Part shown: in pieces, positions 12,817 to 24,268 of the stretch | How positions within the stretch are numbered: the first letter of the stretch is position 1 | How the letters are laid out: the number at the start of each line of letters is the position of its first letter | Assembly: GCF_003369915.1 (NCBI RefSeq) | Contig: NC_046674.1 | Span: 28,647,657-28,711,656 of the forward strand | Length of the DNA stretch: 64,000 nt | Source: Drosophila miranda | Lineage: Eukaryota; Arthropoda; Insecta; Diptera; Drosophilidae | Reading direction: 5' to 3' | Program-made: the position numbers and the translations under genes | The notes under the pieces: generated by a model | The model's input: only the letters and a program-made list of their open reading frames with translations | The model's database searches: none | Told to the model about the DNA's origin: nothing

Positions 12817-13877
12817 TTTATACCCGATACTCAAAATGAGTATTGGGGTATATTAGATTTGTGGTAAAAGTGGATGTGTGTAACGTCCAGAAGGAATCGT
12901 TTCCGAACCCATAAAGTATATATATTCTTGATCAGCATCAATAGCCGAGTCGATTGAGCCATGTCTGTTTGTCCGTCTGTCCGTCCCCTTCAGCGCCTAG
13001 TGCTCAAAGACTATAAGAGCTAGAGCAACGATGTTTTGGATCCAGACTTCTGTGATATGTCACTGCTACAAGAAAATTTCAAAACTTTGCCCCGCCCACT
13101 TCCGCCCCCACAAAGGGCGAAAATCTGTGGCATCCACAATTTCGACGATACGAGAAAACCAAAAACTCAGAATCGTAGAAGATGACTATATCTTCAAGAG
13201 TGCAAAATCTGAACCAGATCGTATAATTATTATAGCCAGAATCAAGAAAACAATTTCATTCTTTCTCGCTCTGTCTCTCTCTAACACACAGGTTTCATGG
13301 TCGGTTTTGCCAATTGCAAAATATGAGTTCAAGGATCTCAGAACCTATAAGAGCCAGAGCAACCAAATTTGGTATCCACACTCCTGTGATATCGGACCTT
13401 GACCGTTTTGTGTCAAAATTTCGCCACACCCCCTTCCGCCCCCGCAAAGGACGAAAATCTGGGGCATCCACAAATCCGCACTCCTGTTAGATCTCACTAT
13501 AAAACGTATATCTCAAAATTTCGCCCCACCTCCTTCCGCCCACACAAAGGATGAAAATCTGTTGCATCCACAATATTGCAGATTCGAGAAAACTAAAAAC
13601 GCAGAATCATAGATAATGACCATATCTATCAGATTGCTGAATCTGGATCAGATCAGATCATTTTTATAGCCAATAGGAACAAATCAATTTGCAGTGGCTA
13701 CGCAGCGCCCGACGTCACGCTCAGACTGATTTTCTGTCTCTCTCGCACGCACTCTTTGTCGTGTCGTTCAATATTAGCGGCGTCTGCCGGAGGAGAGCCA
13801 TACTGACTTAGTATCGGGTATAACTGTAGAGTTGCGGTGTCCGCAGCAACTCACAACGTTCCCCCTCGTTTTTATTC
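12817..13877. mobile_element. Helitron-like non-autonomous element (ISY/SGM-like)
   Basis: It begins with TTTTTATACCCGATACTC and ends near TATCGGGTATAACTGTAG, then CACAACGTTCCCCCTCG. Inside are degenerate internal repeats of about 200-250 bases with recurring phrases: CCACTTCCGCCCCCACAAAGG, GATACGAGAAAACC, TCAGAACCTATAAGAGCCAGAG and TATAGCCAGAATC. It has no open reading frame of its own. Fragments of the same family occur at 6,155, 7,650, 8,940 and 63,755. Its length of about 1 kb and sequence style match obscura-group non-autonomous Helitrons, but I cannot confirm the exact family without a repeat library. Confidence 0.6.
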
Positions 13878-16098
13878 CAGCATTACAAAAACAGATGTTT
13901 CCCTATTTTCTTGCTCTAAAAATAGATTTTGATATATTTCCGCATTTTGCATAAAAGTTTCCTTTTCTCCTTGATCCCACATAGTCCAAGTGAACCCTCT
14001 AATATTTGAAGGGAAGTTCTAGTAGAAGAACTAAGGGGCACCTCAGGGAGGATTTCCCACATTCTGGTAATCCGAAAATCGGATCTAAAGAAAAGCAAGT
14101 CAAAGACAAAGAAAATATTTATGCTGCAGAACGTGGAACGTTTCGAAATTCTTGAGTCGATCCTCTTTAAAAATGTTGCACTTCTGAATCCGTCACCGTC
14201 CGTCAGCTGATAGACTGTCTTGGAGGGGAAATTGCAAAAGAATTCCCACACACTTCTGCGGCCAACCAACGCACAGATAAAATAACACCCAACCAAACAA
14301 AGAACAGCAGCAGCAGCACCAAAGCACGGGTATAAGCAGATATTGGTGCGGGAGGGGTAGGGCAGAGAGAGTCCCCGTCAGAACCAGAACTGGTTCACTT
14401 TCAGTGCATCCAATACACTGCGCCCCATTCATGGTCGCCTGTCCAAATTGGAGCATTTATTGTACAAAAAATGCACAACGGAGCAGCGGCCAACAGACGG
14501 ACGCGGGCTGATTCCAGTGCGTGAGCCAGGTTATCTGAGGGGAAACGCATCGGAAATCAGCAGAAGGAGAAGGCAAACGATTTGCCCAGCGAAGCTTTCC
14601 CCTCGAAAGCTCAGCGGAGAAACGAACCCCTCACAGGTGGTACATAATGTTGTCCCGCTCTTACAGCCAATTGCAGCAATATCTCCCCACCTTGCTTGAA
14701 AATGTGCGTATGTGTGGGTGTTCCTGTGACTGCAATGAAAATCCAACCAACGAGAGACTGTAAGAGGGAGAGCAAGAGCTAGTCGCACTCTATATGCAGT
14801 GGGAGAGCATTGTTGAATTTGGGTCGTTCGGCTGCTGCCGGCTGCTGGTCGCCTGGTTGCCCGTCTAGGGTAAGTTCCTAGAATGTTCATTCCAATAAGC
14901 CACCACCATGGCCGGTTGCAACATCTCGCGCAAACTGATCCAATTGATGGCAGGCAAATTTCGTAGAATTCACCCGATGCCAGCAGGCGTCCAGTACCGC
15001 TAGCAAGCCGCTACCAACCTGGACCAACATGTTGCGGCCACATTGGCGAGGGCGACATTGGAATCGCGTCATGCGCGTCGCTAATTCAGCAGGCAAACAG
15101 AGACAGAAACAGCGGCGGCAACACTTACATATGTAGCTATCAGAGCAGTAGAGCATTAGAGCTGAGGGGGAAATACACTTGCAAGAGCGGTAGGAGGGGG
15201 TCGCAGTAGACCCGGACACGGCCAGGATGGAGATGGAAGATGAGAGATGGAGATGTAGATGGCCTCCAATCACATATGGCCGCCGCCACACGGCACCGGC
15301 AACACATACGGACCGACGACCCAATGCCAAGGCGCTCGCGCAACAACATCACGGATGCGGTAGCAACAACCACAATGAGCTGGAGCTACCGTTACGGAGC
15401 AATGCCGGCTTCAACACTTTCGTTTTCTTGTTCCCAAGCGCTGGCCGCTAAATAGGCGCCCAGCATGCGCGAGGGCGTTGCCAAGCGACCGAAAACGTTA
15501 GCAAACAGTTGTCAGACAGAGATGGACGATGAGTCAATGAACATGGGATATAGCTATCCCACTTGCACCCAGACACCTGCTCTCAACACATGTTGAATAT
15601 GTGCATGTATGGGACACGCACACGCAAACACCGTTGCTCTCTCGCTTTGTTCCTCTCTTTGGAGCTTTTCGCAGCATGCTGCCGGGCAACATTTGAGGGA
15701 GTTTTGAGTTGCTGCTGCGGCAGAGAGTTGAGTTTCTCTTTCTAACGTTATCCGCTGCCTCTGTGCTGCTGGCCTCCTGTTCGAAAATCGACTGACTGGG
15801 CCCCTGAATTCGTCGGGCAATACGAAAACTGTGTCTCGGCGCGCCGATTGCATCCGTCGGCAGTCAGCGGCAGGGGAAACCAAAGGGGCAGCAACGACTG
15901 GTGCGCGTCCAGTGGCAGGGGAAACAAAAGTCACAGCGTTACAACGGGACAGCAGGGGAATCAACAGCAAAACGGTTCAACGGTGGGCCGACTCATGGGG
16001 GAAGCGATGCAGAGGAAAAACTCATTAAAAAAAGTTCCTTTTAATTAATGGAAACCCACCAGAAGAACAACGGCACGGCTCCACTTGTGCCCAAAACC

Positions 16099-16137
<39 letters not shown>

Positions 16138-16999
16138 ATCCATCCCTCATTGCGGCTTTTCCGCCCAGCCAATTAGTGAAAAATGCCCAGCCCCCCTCCC
16201 GCTGGCCATGCACTACCCCGCTGACCACAAAAGGCGCCTTCTTCATTAGCTGGCGCAAATTTCGACCTACGCTTTTCGCAGCGCATCTTCTTCTATCCTA
16301 TTACGCTAACATCTTCTTAATTAAAAAGCTGGCAACAGCTCGTTCCAGGCCATCCATCCCCCTACGTGTGCCGGATGGCCGTTGGCGGATTTTTAATTGC
16401 TTAATTGGAACTGCGTGGAAATACCCTGCCTTGAACGAAGCGAAAGTCGGATGGGTGACAGGGGTAGTGGCAGAGTCGTCCTTCCCACACAAAGAGGGGC
16501 CCTGCCGAAGCCGCCTGTTACCTGTTGCTGGGCAATTAAAACATTCCCCACGAGGTGCACGAAGGATGGGCCGAAGCCATCATCAGCATCCTTGCTGTGG
16601 CTGACTTTCGGCTGACTGTGCTGTCAAGGTCGCATCCCCAGGATCTGCTGACTGGCTGAGAAACCACCACGCCCTAGATACGCCTCAAACTCAGCAGAAG
16701 GAACAGGCGCTCAGTAAGCAACAGGATGGCCGTTCATACATGGGGCAGGACACACGACACGACACGATACGATACGACGCAGTATGCGACCGGAGATGCT
16801 GCGCATCATGCAACCGCCAGATGCCAGATGCCCCACATTTCGGAAGATGATGCAAGCCTGGGGTAAAATTTAGTAATAGTAAAGCCGTCGTATCTCTGAG
16901 CTGAGCTGAGCCGAGCCGAGCCGAGCTGAGTGGAGAGCTTTCAGCGAAAGCTCACAGAGTAACGGATATGCCGGAAGGATATACCCCACCCACCCAATG
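13878..16999. other. Non-coding; simple repeats
   Basis: No gene recognised. It contains a 35-base CA tract at 16,101-16,136, a pentamer array (ACGAC/ATACG type) at about 16,750-16,787 and a (GAGCT/GAGCC)n pentamer array at about 16,895-16,933. The many open frames are short and overlap on both strands. Confidence 0.5.
16895..16933. repeat. (GAGCT/GAGCC)n pentamer array
   Basis: Seven to eight pentamer units in a row; a similar ACACG/ATACG pentamer array lies about 120 bases upstream. Confidence 0.75.
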
Positions 17000-17036
17000 A
17001 AATTTTCGAATGACTTCTTGGTTTCAATTGTTCATA

Positions 17037-19556
17037 AGTTTTATTATTTGATGAATGCTCTCCATAAAGCGATTCATTCGTACGTAGAACATCTGATGAA
17101 TGGATGAACGGACAGCGCAGTGGGATAAATCGGTCGCTTCCTGCACGCCACGCCACACACACACACTCGTTTCCTGGTCCATCCATACTCGTCATTCATA
17201 TACATATGTACATACGTACACATATATCATATATTAATTTGTATTGTATAATTGTTTCCGCTTCTTTTTTGGTTAGTCATAAGTATAGTTCCATATAATA
17301 TGGTATCATATATGTATATATAGTATATAGTAAAGTATATTATGTATAATGCATGTGTATATGTGTATATAAATTTAGTTAACATTAATTCACCAAATAC
17401 TCGATACAATCCAATGTCTCTCCCCAGCACTCGATCCGATCCGAACCGATCCCGATACGCTCTCCTACGTTCCAGTTTCAAGTGATCTTTTAATATTCTT
17501 TTTCGTTAGTCCTTCGGTTATCATCAATACAGTTTTCTTGTATATATAAAAATTCAGTTGCCACAATTTGTTTGTAATTGAAACGAGTGTTGATTGGCTG
17601 ATTGATCGATTGAGGACAAGGATGGCGGGGTCTTGTGGGGCCTGGGGTTGCAGGGTGCATGGGACTGACAATTAGTCTTTGGCACATTTCAATCGATAAC
17701 GCTGATATGTAAGGGGGGAATGCACGCTTTGTGCTTTTAGGCAGGGAGGCGGAGCAGAACACAAGGAAAATGAAAGTAATTTTCTTAAAAAAGAGATCTT
17801 GAAGTAGCTTGAGACTGTACTGCGCTCTAAACAGAGAGTTTTAATAGCTTCTTTTTCCATTCGAACCTAAACCAATTCAAGGCAATAAAGGACACACTGT
17901 AATCTTTCGTATTATATTCTAGGCTCAAGGACTCGCTTCGATGGAGAGGTGGTATAGTAAAATTACTTGGAATCGTTTCTTGGATTATATATGTATGTAT
18001 GTATATCTGGTTTCTATGCTACATATTGTATATATATGCCCTTTTTTCTGAGGGGGGTTTACGTTACTACATGCCTTCAGAACTCTCAGACCTTTTGTGT
18101 AGGCCCATCCACGCTCAACCTGAATCTTTATGTATTTCTTATCTCAAGAGATTTCTCAGCCACAATTGTCTGCACATTTCTCAAGCCATGTATAACCGAC
18201 TATTTTTATATATACTACATATATTTATATGCATGTGCATTGTAATTCGTATTCACATTCGCTAATCCGCTAACAACAATTCGAGTCTTGGCTATTTTCC
18301 AAGTCTATGGTAAAACTTTTTTGGCTAAAAACATTATCTGCGTCTGAATCTGTCTATTCGTTTCTGATTCTGGTTATGCTCTCCTTCTCTTCTATCGCTC
18401 TCTATCGCAAGCCTTGGCTTTCAATGGAATCTAATTTTTGTCTTAGTTTGATTTCGTTTCGATTAGTTTTTAATTCAATATTCAATATTCAATATGCAAT
18501 TCAATTCAACAAACAATGCGCTAAGGTTTTAACGTTTCGCTAATTATTCAAATATTTTGTATATATAGTATTTGTCATCAATTTGTTTTAGGTTTCTCAT
18601 TTCATCTAAACGTTTTGCGTATTTTGATAAATTTGTAATAGAATAAGTCCGCTTGGGGCAACTGCTATGAGAAGGCTAAAATATATACCAACAGATATAG
18701 TATTATGGGCATATAGATCCGGGGGCGGAAAACAGGAGAGATGGTATAGATAGATAGACTTTTAGCTAATGGAAGTAAATACTTTTCGTGATATCCTCTC
18801 TCTAGTTTTTGTTGGTATTTTTTTGGTATAGGTCAGGTTCTGCTCTGCCTGTTCTCTACAAGTACAATCTATCATATGTACTCCTTCTACTCATTCTGTT
18901 CCTTCTTCCTACAGATTCTATAAAAGGGATTGGGCTCATAGTTAAATTCATTAAAAACTCACTTCTGGTTCTGTGTCTGGGGGTTCTTTTGAACACTCCA
19001 CTCAAATACTCGTATATCTTGGGTCTTGGGATTTTCTTGTGTATGTATATTATGTGTTCACATCGAGGAATGTATGTGGGGGATGTGTGTTGTTTTGTGG
19101 AAGGTATTGTTGATCGCCTGCTAGTCAGGGTCTAGATTAGTAGTACCTTAGTAGAGGGCCCCCGGCCGGGGGCATTAAGTTACAAATTAAGTTAGAATAA
19201 ATACAAAAAGATACAAAACATTTACGTAAATAAAATCGCATAACAACTTAGAATTACGAGGGCACAGCAATCGAGTGAATAAACTATGTATGTACAGCTT
19301 AAACGGAGAAGGTATATAGCGAGGGACAAAGACAGACTAAAACAGATGAAAACATAAAGAAACAATAAATACATAAACAAATAATAGGATGCGGGCGTGT
19401 GATGCAGGCGAGTGGGCAAATAAACGTAAAAGAATGAAAAAAATCAAAATGGAAAATGACAGAAACAGAAAAACAGAACGGAAAGACAAACAAAAAAAAG
19501 GCGAACTAAAAAAATGAGATGCACTTCAACGCGTGTGATGATGCTTTAGGGGGCTC
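17037..19556 (-). other. Probable 3' UTR of the RILP-like gene
   Basis: About 2.5 kb of AT-rich sequence follows the RILP-like stop codon and contains no exon-like frames. An AATAAA signal on the minus strand lies at about 17,039-17,044 (TTTATT on plus). A long AU-rich 3' UTR is common in Drosophila neuronal genes, but the real end is unknown and may be at an earlier signal. A 16-bp GC palindrome at 19,158-19,173 stands out within it. Confidence 0.4.
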
Positions 19557-21154
19557 TTACTTCGCTGCCTCGCCGGAAAAAGATATGGCGGCGGCGGCGG
19601 CCGAGCCCGATACAGAGCCGGGTGTGGCCGAGAGCGCCATCTTGGAGAGCGTGGCCAAGGAACGTTTCGGGAATGTATTATTGCCGTCCGACGGATCCGA
19701 GAACAGTTTGCGGAAGCTGCAACAGAGAGGATAGGGGACACAACTTTAGTAGAGATTCTGATTATGAATGCACATGTGAGTATCATCTGATGAATATATT
19801 CATACAATTTGCGTATGCCCGACTCGGAGCTCTTCTTCCAGGGCGCATCGTCTGGCTCATACGGCAGCGGTCCCTGAACGGGTGCATCGTGACCAGGCGG
19901 CCTAAGCAACAGAAACAGTTTTGAATATAAAAAATATTTATACAAATCCTTTTTCAGATTCACTCACGTCTCGCCAGCGACTGGGGGTTCAAGTTCGGCT
20001 GCCGCTTCAGCCGCCCCCTCATCGTCGTCGTCGTCATCGTCGTTGTCCGCCAAATGACCCTCGTCATCGTCACTGTCATCCGAGCTGGAGATATGCCGCG
20101 ACCGCTTGGCCTTTAGCTGGCTGGGGGGCTTTAGCTCGGCCAGCTGCTCGTTGAGGCCATCGATGGTGGTCAGCAGCTCGTCCCGCTCGCTGATCAGCTC
20201 CTTGAGCTCTCGCGTGGTATAGCGCGGCCGATTGGGGTCGTTCTGATCGTCGTCGTACGATTGCACAAGATCCTCGTTCTCCTTCTCGGCCAGGCCGAGG
20301 CGCTTGCGCAGCTGGTTGATCTCACGGCACTGGTCCTGCAGTTGGGCCAGGAAGTCGGCTCGTTCCTCGCACAGCGTCTTCACCTGGGCCTGCATCAGCT
20401 TGTGTCGCCGCCTCGTGTCCCGTTCCGAGCCCTTTAGTCGCTCCGACTGAATGTTGAGCTAAACAGAGGTTAACGGTAACCAGAAGAGAGAATAAGTGAG
20501 AGTTTAAGTTGAGTACGGGGCACTCACATGCTCCAGCTCGCTGTACTTGTCCTGAAGCTCCCGCTCACGTTGCTTCAGCTCGTCCCGTTGCTTGTATATC
20601 TGCTCCTTAAGCCGTTGCAGCACCTGGGTGTCAGACAGGGCGCTGTGCAGCTCATTGTTGGTCATGCTGATGATGCTCTCGGTGAGGCTGGCGCCTAGGC
20701 CGGAGCTCTGGGCGGAGGAGGACTGCAGGTCCTGCGTCTGCTTTACCAGCCGCTTGTTCTCGTCCTGCAGCGAGGAGACCAGATCAACCAGCTCGTTGGT
20801 CTCGCTGCGCCACTGCTCTTCGATGAGCTCCAGCTCTTTCTCAAAGCGGCGCCTGAACTCCGCCTTCTCCAGCTTCTCGCTCTCCAACTGAGTGATCTTG
20901 TCCCGCAGATCCTGAATGGTGGCGTTCTCGCGCTCGTTCTTCGTGGCCAGTGCCTCCAGCAGCTCCAGAGTATTGATGATCTTGGGCATCAACCCACTTA
21001 CCGCGTCCGTCCCGAAGCGATCCATGATCCGCTCATACTCCTTGCCAATATCAGAGGCCAGGTCGTACACATCGACCACGCCGATGTCGTCGATGGCGTC
21101 CAAGACCATTTCGCCCATTTCATTGAGATGGAAGCCGGGCATGGAGTAAGGCAC
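19557..21154 (-). CDS. Rilpl: RILP-like protein (Rab-effector homologue)
   Basis: Predicted 457-aa coiled-coil adaptor of the RILP/RILPL family. By family knowledge these bind Rab GTPases through the RH2 domain and dynein/dynactin or JIP-type partners through RH1, linking endolysosomal membranes and cilia to motors. Exons on the minus strand are 21,154-20,528, 20,458-19,968, 19,901-19,806 and 19,716-19,557. All introns are GT-AG and the phases join exactly. RH1 lies in the first about 110 residues (DVYDLASDIG, then a GLMPKIINTLELLE stretch). A long heptad-rich coiled coil follows, then RH2 from about residue 285 (RPRYTTRELKEL) to the conserved GPLPYEPDDAPWKKSSESGI region. The spliced junction restores IRKFFRKLF, a family signature. 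An acidic DDSDDDE/DDDDDDDE insert lies inside RH2. The upstream ATG is chosen because the frame is closed above it; a second ATG four codons on is possible. A GTAAGTG inside codons of exon 1 looks like a donor but is read through. Confidence 0.9.
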
Positions 21155-22515
21155 GGGCCAGCAGCAGCAGTACGGAAGGTCCGGTTCGCTTCTCTATTGA
21201 CTGTCAGCAGCTGGGGCCACTTTTCAGGTTCCCGGTTCCACCAGGTGGCCAGACGGTTAGCTTTCCAGCCTTGGTGCTCCGTGCCAGCTGGTAAGGGTGC
21301 CAGGTGCGCCAGTTGCCTGGAGAAAACTCCGTCGATGGGGAGGGGGGACAATGTGTAATCACCCACTTCGTTTCGCACAAACAGAGGCACACAGACAAAC
21401 ACGCTCTGTGGAAGCAGAGGGGGCTGTGAGGAGGTTCACGGGTATTTTGTTCACATTCACTTCAGCTTTTGTTGCTGCTGCTGCTGCTGTTTTCCCACAC
21501 ACACATAAATTTTGCAATTTATTCGCTGCTGCGATGATCAAAACATACCGAAAATACGTCACAAATTTCAAAATCTACTGTAAATATACTGACGAATTAT
21601 TGGTATTCAAGTTGCATCATATTCCTCATTTTTGATATTCCGTTAAATATTAATAGCTAGCTAAGGCCCTCAGGTCTAAGCTCATAGTTTTATCCGATTA
21701 TTAAATCAATTTCCTACAAAACTGGTTCGATTAAGTTTTCATCTTTATTGCATTGCTTATAAAATAAAGGTTTAAGCAAAAACGGTCAACAAAAATGTCC
21801 ACTAAATTTTCTTTCTTGACATGGTAACTACACTTTTGATACATATTAACTACATTTATATGTAATTACCAAAAGCGACACCTGAAGGGGAAATGTGTAC
21901 GTTTCAAAAATTGTTTCTCGTTTTCTTTTTTTAATTAAGCCCCATGGAAGCGCCAGTGTGAAAAATCTCCGTTATCCACTTTTTGACATGCCTTTTGACA
22001 TTATTGAAAAAATTCCATGGCAACCGATCAAGAATTCGATACTGATTACGAATTGGTATTCGATAAGGCCTAGAACATAACTCTAAATGGCATTTCTACA
22101 CGTTTTCTACATTGGTGCATTGGACAATAAGGTGAGTCTATAACGCGTCTTAAAATATGCTGGAAAATACTACGAAAAGTATAAAATTTGCAAGGTGTGT
22201 AAGCTAGACATACATGGTGGCAAGAAAATCCGAAAAGATATACGGTCTGTCCCTCACAAATTTACCTAGTGCTATGAGTAATACAAATAAATATGTCTGG
22301 CAGCGCTGTCTTGCGTGCTGCATTATCTATAAATGTTGGCGCCAAACAAATTTCGTTTTGAAAGTTTAGCTAAGTGGATCTGGGAAATTGTTTTGAGACG
22401 ATGACTGATTCGAGGCTAGTGCACTTAGCTTATGTTCTACACTTATCAATATGATCATAATGTATAAATTTATTTTGGAATTTCTAATTCGAACACGCAA
22501 TAGTCTGGTAGGCCA
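21155..22515. other. Intergenic: RILP-like upstream region and AT-rich repeat
   Basis: No exon recognised. 21,155-21,400 is probably 5' UTR or promoter of the RILP-like gene. About 21,560-21,760 matches 56,790-56,990 in order and strand (AAATATACTGACGAATT, then TTGATATTCCGT), so it is a dispersed AT-rich repeat. The rest, to the Myb/SANT 3' end, is unremarkable AT-rich DNA. Confidence 0.5.
21560..21760. repeat. AT-rich dispersed repeat, copy 1
   Basis: It shares AAATATACTGACGAATT, ATATTCCTC, TTGATATTCCGT and AAATTTCCTAC-type blocks in the same order as 56,790-56,990. The two copies lie upstream of two different minus-strand genes (RILP-like and ssx). Probably an old MITE or Helitron piece; class undetermined. 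Confidence 0.5.
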
Positions 22516-22532
22516 CAAAGTAAATTCATTGT

Positions 22533-22538
22533 TTTATT
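22533..22538 (-). terminator. AATAAA polyadenylation signal, Myb/SANT gene
   Basis: AATAAA on the minus strand (ATGAATAAAAC context), followed by GU-rich sequence. It would give a 3' UTR of about 1.3 kb after the distal stop at 23,792. Confidence 0.4.
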
Positions 22539-22605
22539 CATAAATTTGTTTACAAAAGTTGTATAAAGATTTCATTCTTGGTTTCGGTTTTAATTTTGGG
22601 TGTGT

Positions 22606-22619
22606 GGGGGGGGGGGGGG
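22606..22619. repeat. Poly-G run (14 G)
   Basis: Fourteen consecutive G after GTGTGT, inside the probable 3' UTR of the Myb/SANT gene (C14 in the transcript). Rare in fly DNA and prone to sequencing error. Confidence 0.8.
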
Positions 22620-23791
22620 ATTGATGTCATTTTGAAAATTCTATATTCACAATGAATGAAGTTTACTTGCAATTTACACGTTCACTTAGCAATAACTAAA
22701 TCATTTTGTATGCTGCACTTAAATACAGTTAAGCAGCGACGACTAGCAAGTTTCCCTCTCTCTCTTTCTCTCTTTCTGTACAGACTAAACGCGAACTTGG
22801 TTTCATTCAGGGGGGGTTCTTTAAGTACAATACATTAAATTAGCTATAATTCTTTGGATGGTTGTGGGAACTGTGGGGCTGGGAGAGGTGGGAGGGTGGA
22901 GCGTTTGGTTGATGGCGTTTTTATAAAAATAATACACATAATACAACAATTTCGTGTGGTTTTTGTTTTTTGTTTTGTTTTGTTTTGTGTGTGTGTTTTG
23001 CTTTCGCTTTTTCTTTTAAGGACTAGATTAGGAACCACATTTGTACAGTTTTCATATTTTTGTTTTCGCTCTCTTCTCTCTCTCTCTCTCTTCCTTCAAC
23101 ATATCCTCTCTATCCTTACTCTCATTCTAATTAAGTATGTTTCAGCTTTTGCTTTTGGTTTTTGTTTTGTTTTTAGGTTTCAGTTTTAGTTTAAAGGTAA
23201 AATGTACAAAGACAAAGTGTTCGCACCTCTTCTCTTTCTCTCTTTCTTTTTTTTGGTTGCAGCTCTCTTCAAACTGAAAACCCCAAATCTTTCTTAAGGG
23301 TATAAACAAATACAAAATACAAAAAAAAACAGTTAAGCATAGGTTTCTTTTGTTGTAAAATAAATAGCGAGTTGCGAGTGAGGGTGGTGCTTGGGTTTTG
23401 GTTTTGGTTTCGGTTTTGGTTTTGGTTTGACTAAGGCGTACGTTCATCATTGTTTTTGGCAAGCATTCTCGATGGCAAAGGTCGAAAGGTTAAGTTAAAT
23501 TCTGATCTCCTCTCTTTTTGGCACACAAATTAGGCATAAATAAATAATAATAATAATAATAATCATAATAATAGTAGTACTCCTTCATGAATAGCAATGG
23601 TAGCGGTAGTAAAAGTAAAAGTAAAAGTATTATAAAATATTAAGTTAACGTGTAGCTGGTGCGGGGGCAGCGCACTCGGATTTTGTTGCAGGTGCGTTAC
23701 GACTGGGTTAATACGTACAATACTAACTAGTATAAATACTAGACCAGCTCTCTAGCTCTAGGTTTAGCTTTAGCTGCAGCTGCTCCTCCTC

Positions 23792-24268
23792 CTAGGGGGG
23801 CTTCATCTCCATCTGTGCCCTGCAGCTTTGCATGGAGTTGGCTTTCAGGCGCTTCGAGCGCTTGGCGGCTGGCTGGGGGGCGGGCGATGGGGATGGGGAT
23901 GGGGACAGTGAGGGGTTCGACGGTGATAGGCCACCCACCACGCCCACATCCCTGGCTAAGGCATCCTGTGAGTAGTAATCATATTCATCTGGCAGATCCG
24001 GCATATCTGTAATGGCGATCTTTGCTGGCAAAAGCAGCTGCACATGCAGCTCCTCCTGCTCCTCCTCCATCTGTCCATCAGCATCCTCGTCATTATCATC
24101 ATCATTGATATCGACAATGGAGATGATGTCGCTGCAATCGCCTCTGCTGTCCTGGCCATCCACAAGACCGAAATCAACATCCTCCTCATCCGAAGAGCTC
24201 CCAATTGCGATCACGATCCTGCTTCCGCCCCCGCCCCCGTCCCCATCATCGCCATCGTCCTCTTCGGA
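23792..24268 (-). CDS. In-frame acidic C-terminal extension after TAG
   Basis: A 158-codon reading frame starts at the codon directly after the TAG of the Myb/SANT ORF and stays in the same frame to a stop at 23,792-23,794. The content is protein-like. It opens with an acidic Ser/Asp/Glu stretch, has SSSDEEDVDFG and DIISIVDIND (a SUMO-interacting-motif-like hydrophobic patch flanked by acids), then PDLPDEYDYYSQDALARD. It continues with a SPSPSPSPAPQP tract and a basic AAKRSKRLK cluster that could be a nuclear localisation signal. It most simply forms the natural C-terminus, reached by stop-codon readthrough, by removal of the TAG through splicing or editing, or because the TAG is a sequence error or rare allele. 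An independent internal start at the ATC/ATG-poor 5' end is unlikely. Confidence 0.6.
   Translation of the reverse strand, partial: SEEDDGDDGDGGGGGSRIVIAIGSSSDEEDVDFGLVDGQDSRGDCSDIISIVDINDDDNDEDADGQMEEEQEELHVQLLLPAKIAITDMPDLPDEYDYYSQDALARDVGVVGGLSPSNPSLSPSPSPSPAPQPAAKRSKRLKANSMQSCRAQMEMKPP

Noticed and set aside
12817..13877. Protein-coding gene in the frame at 13,031-13,402
   Set aside because: The frame lies inside the Helitron-like repeat and is broken in other fragments of the family.
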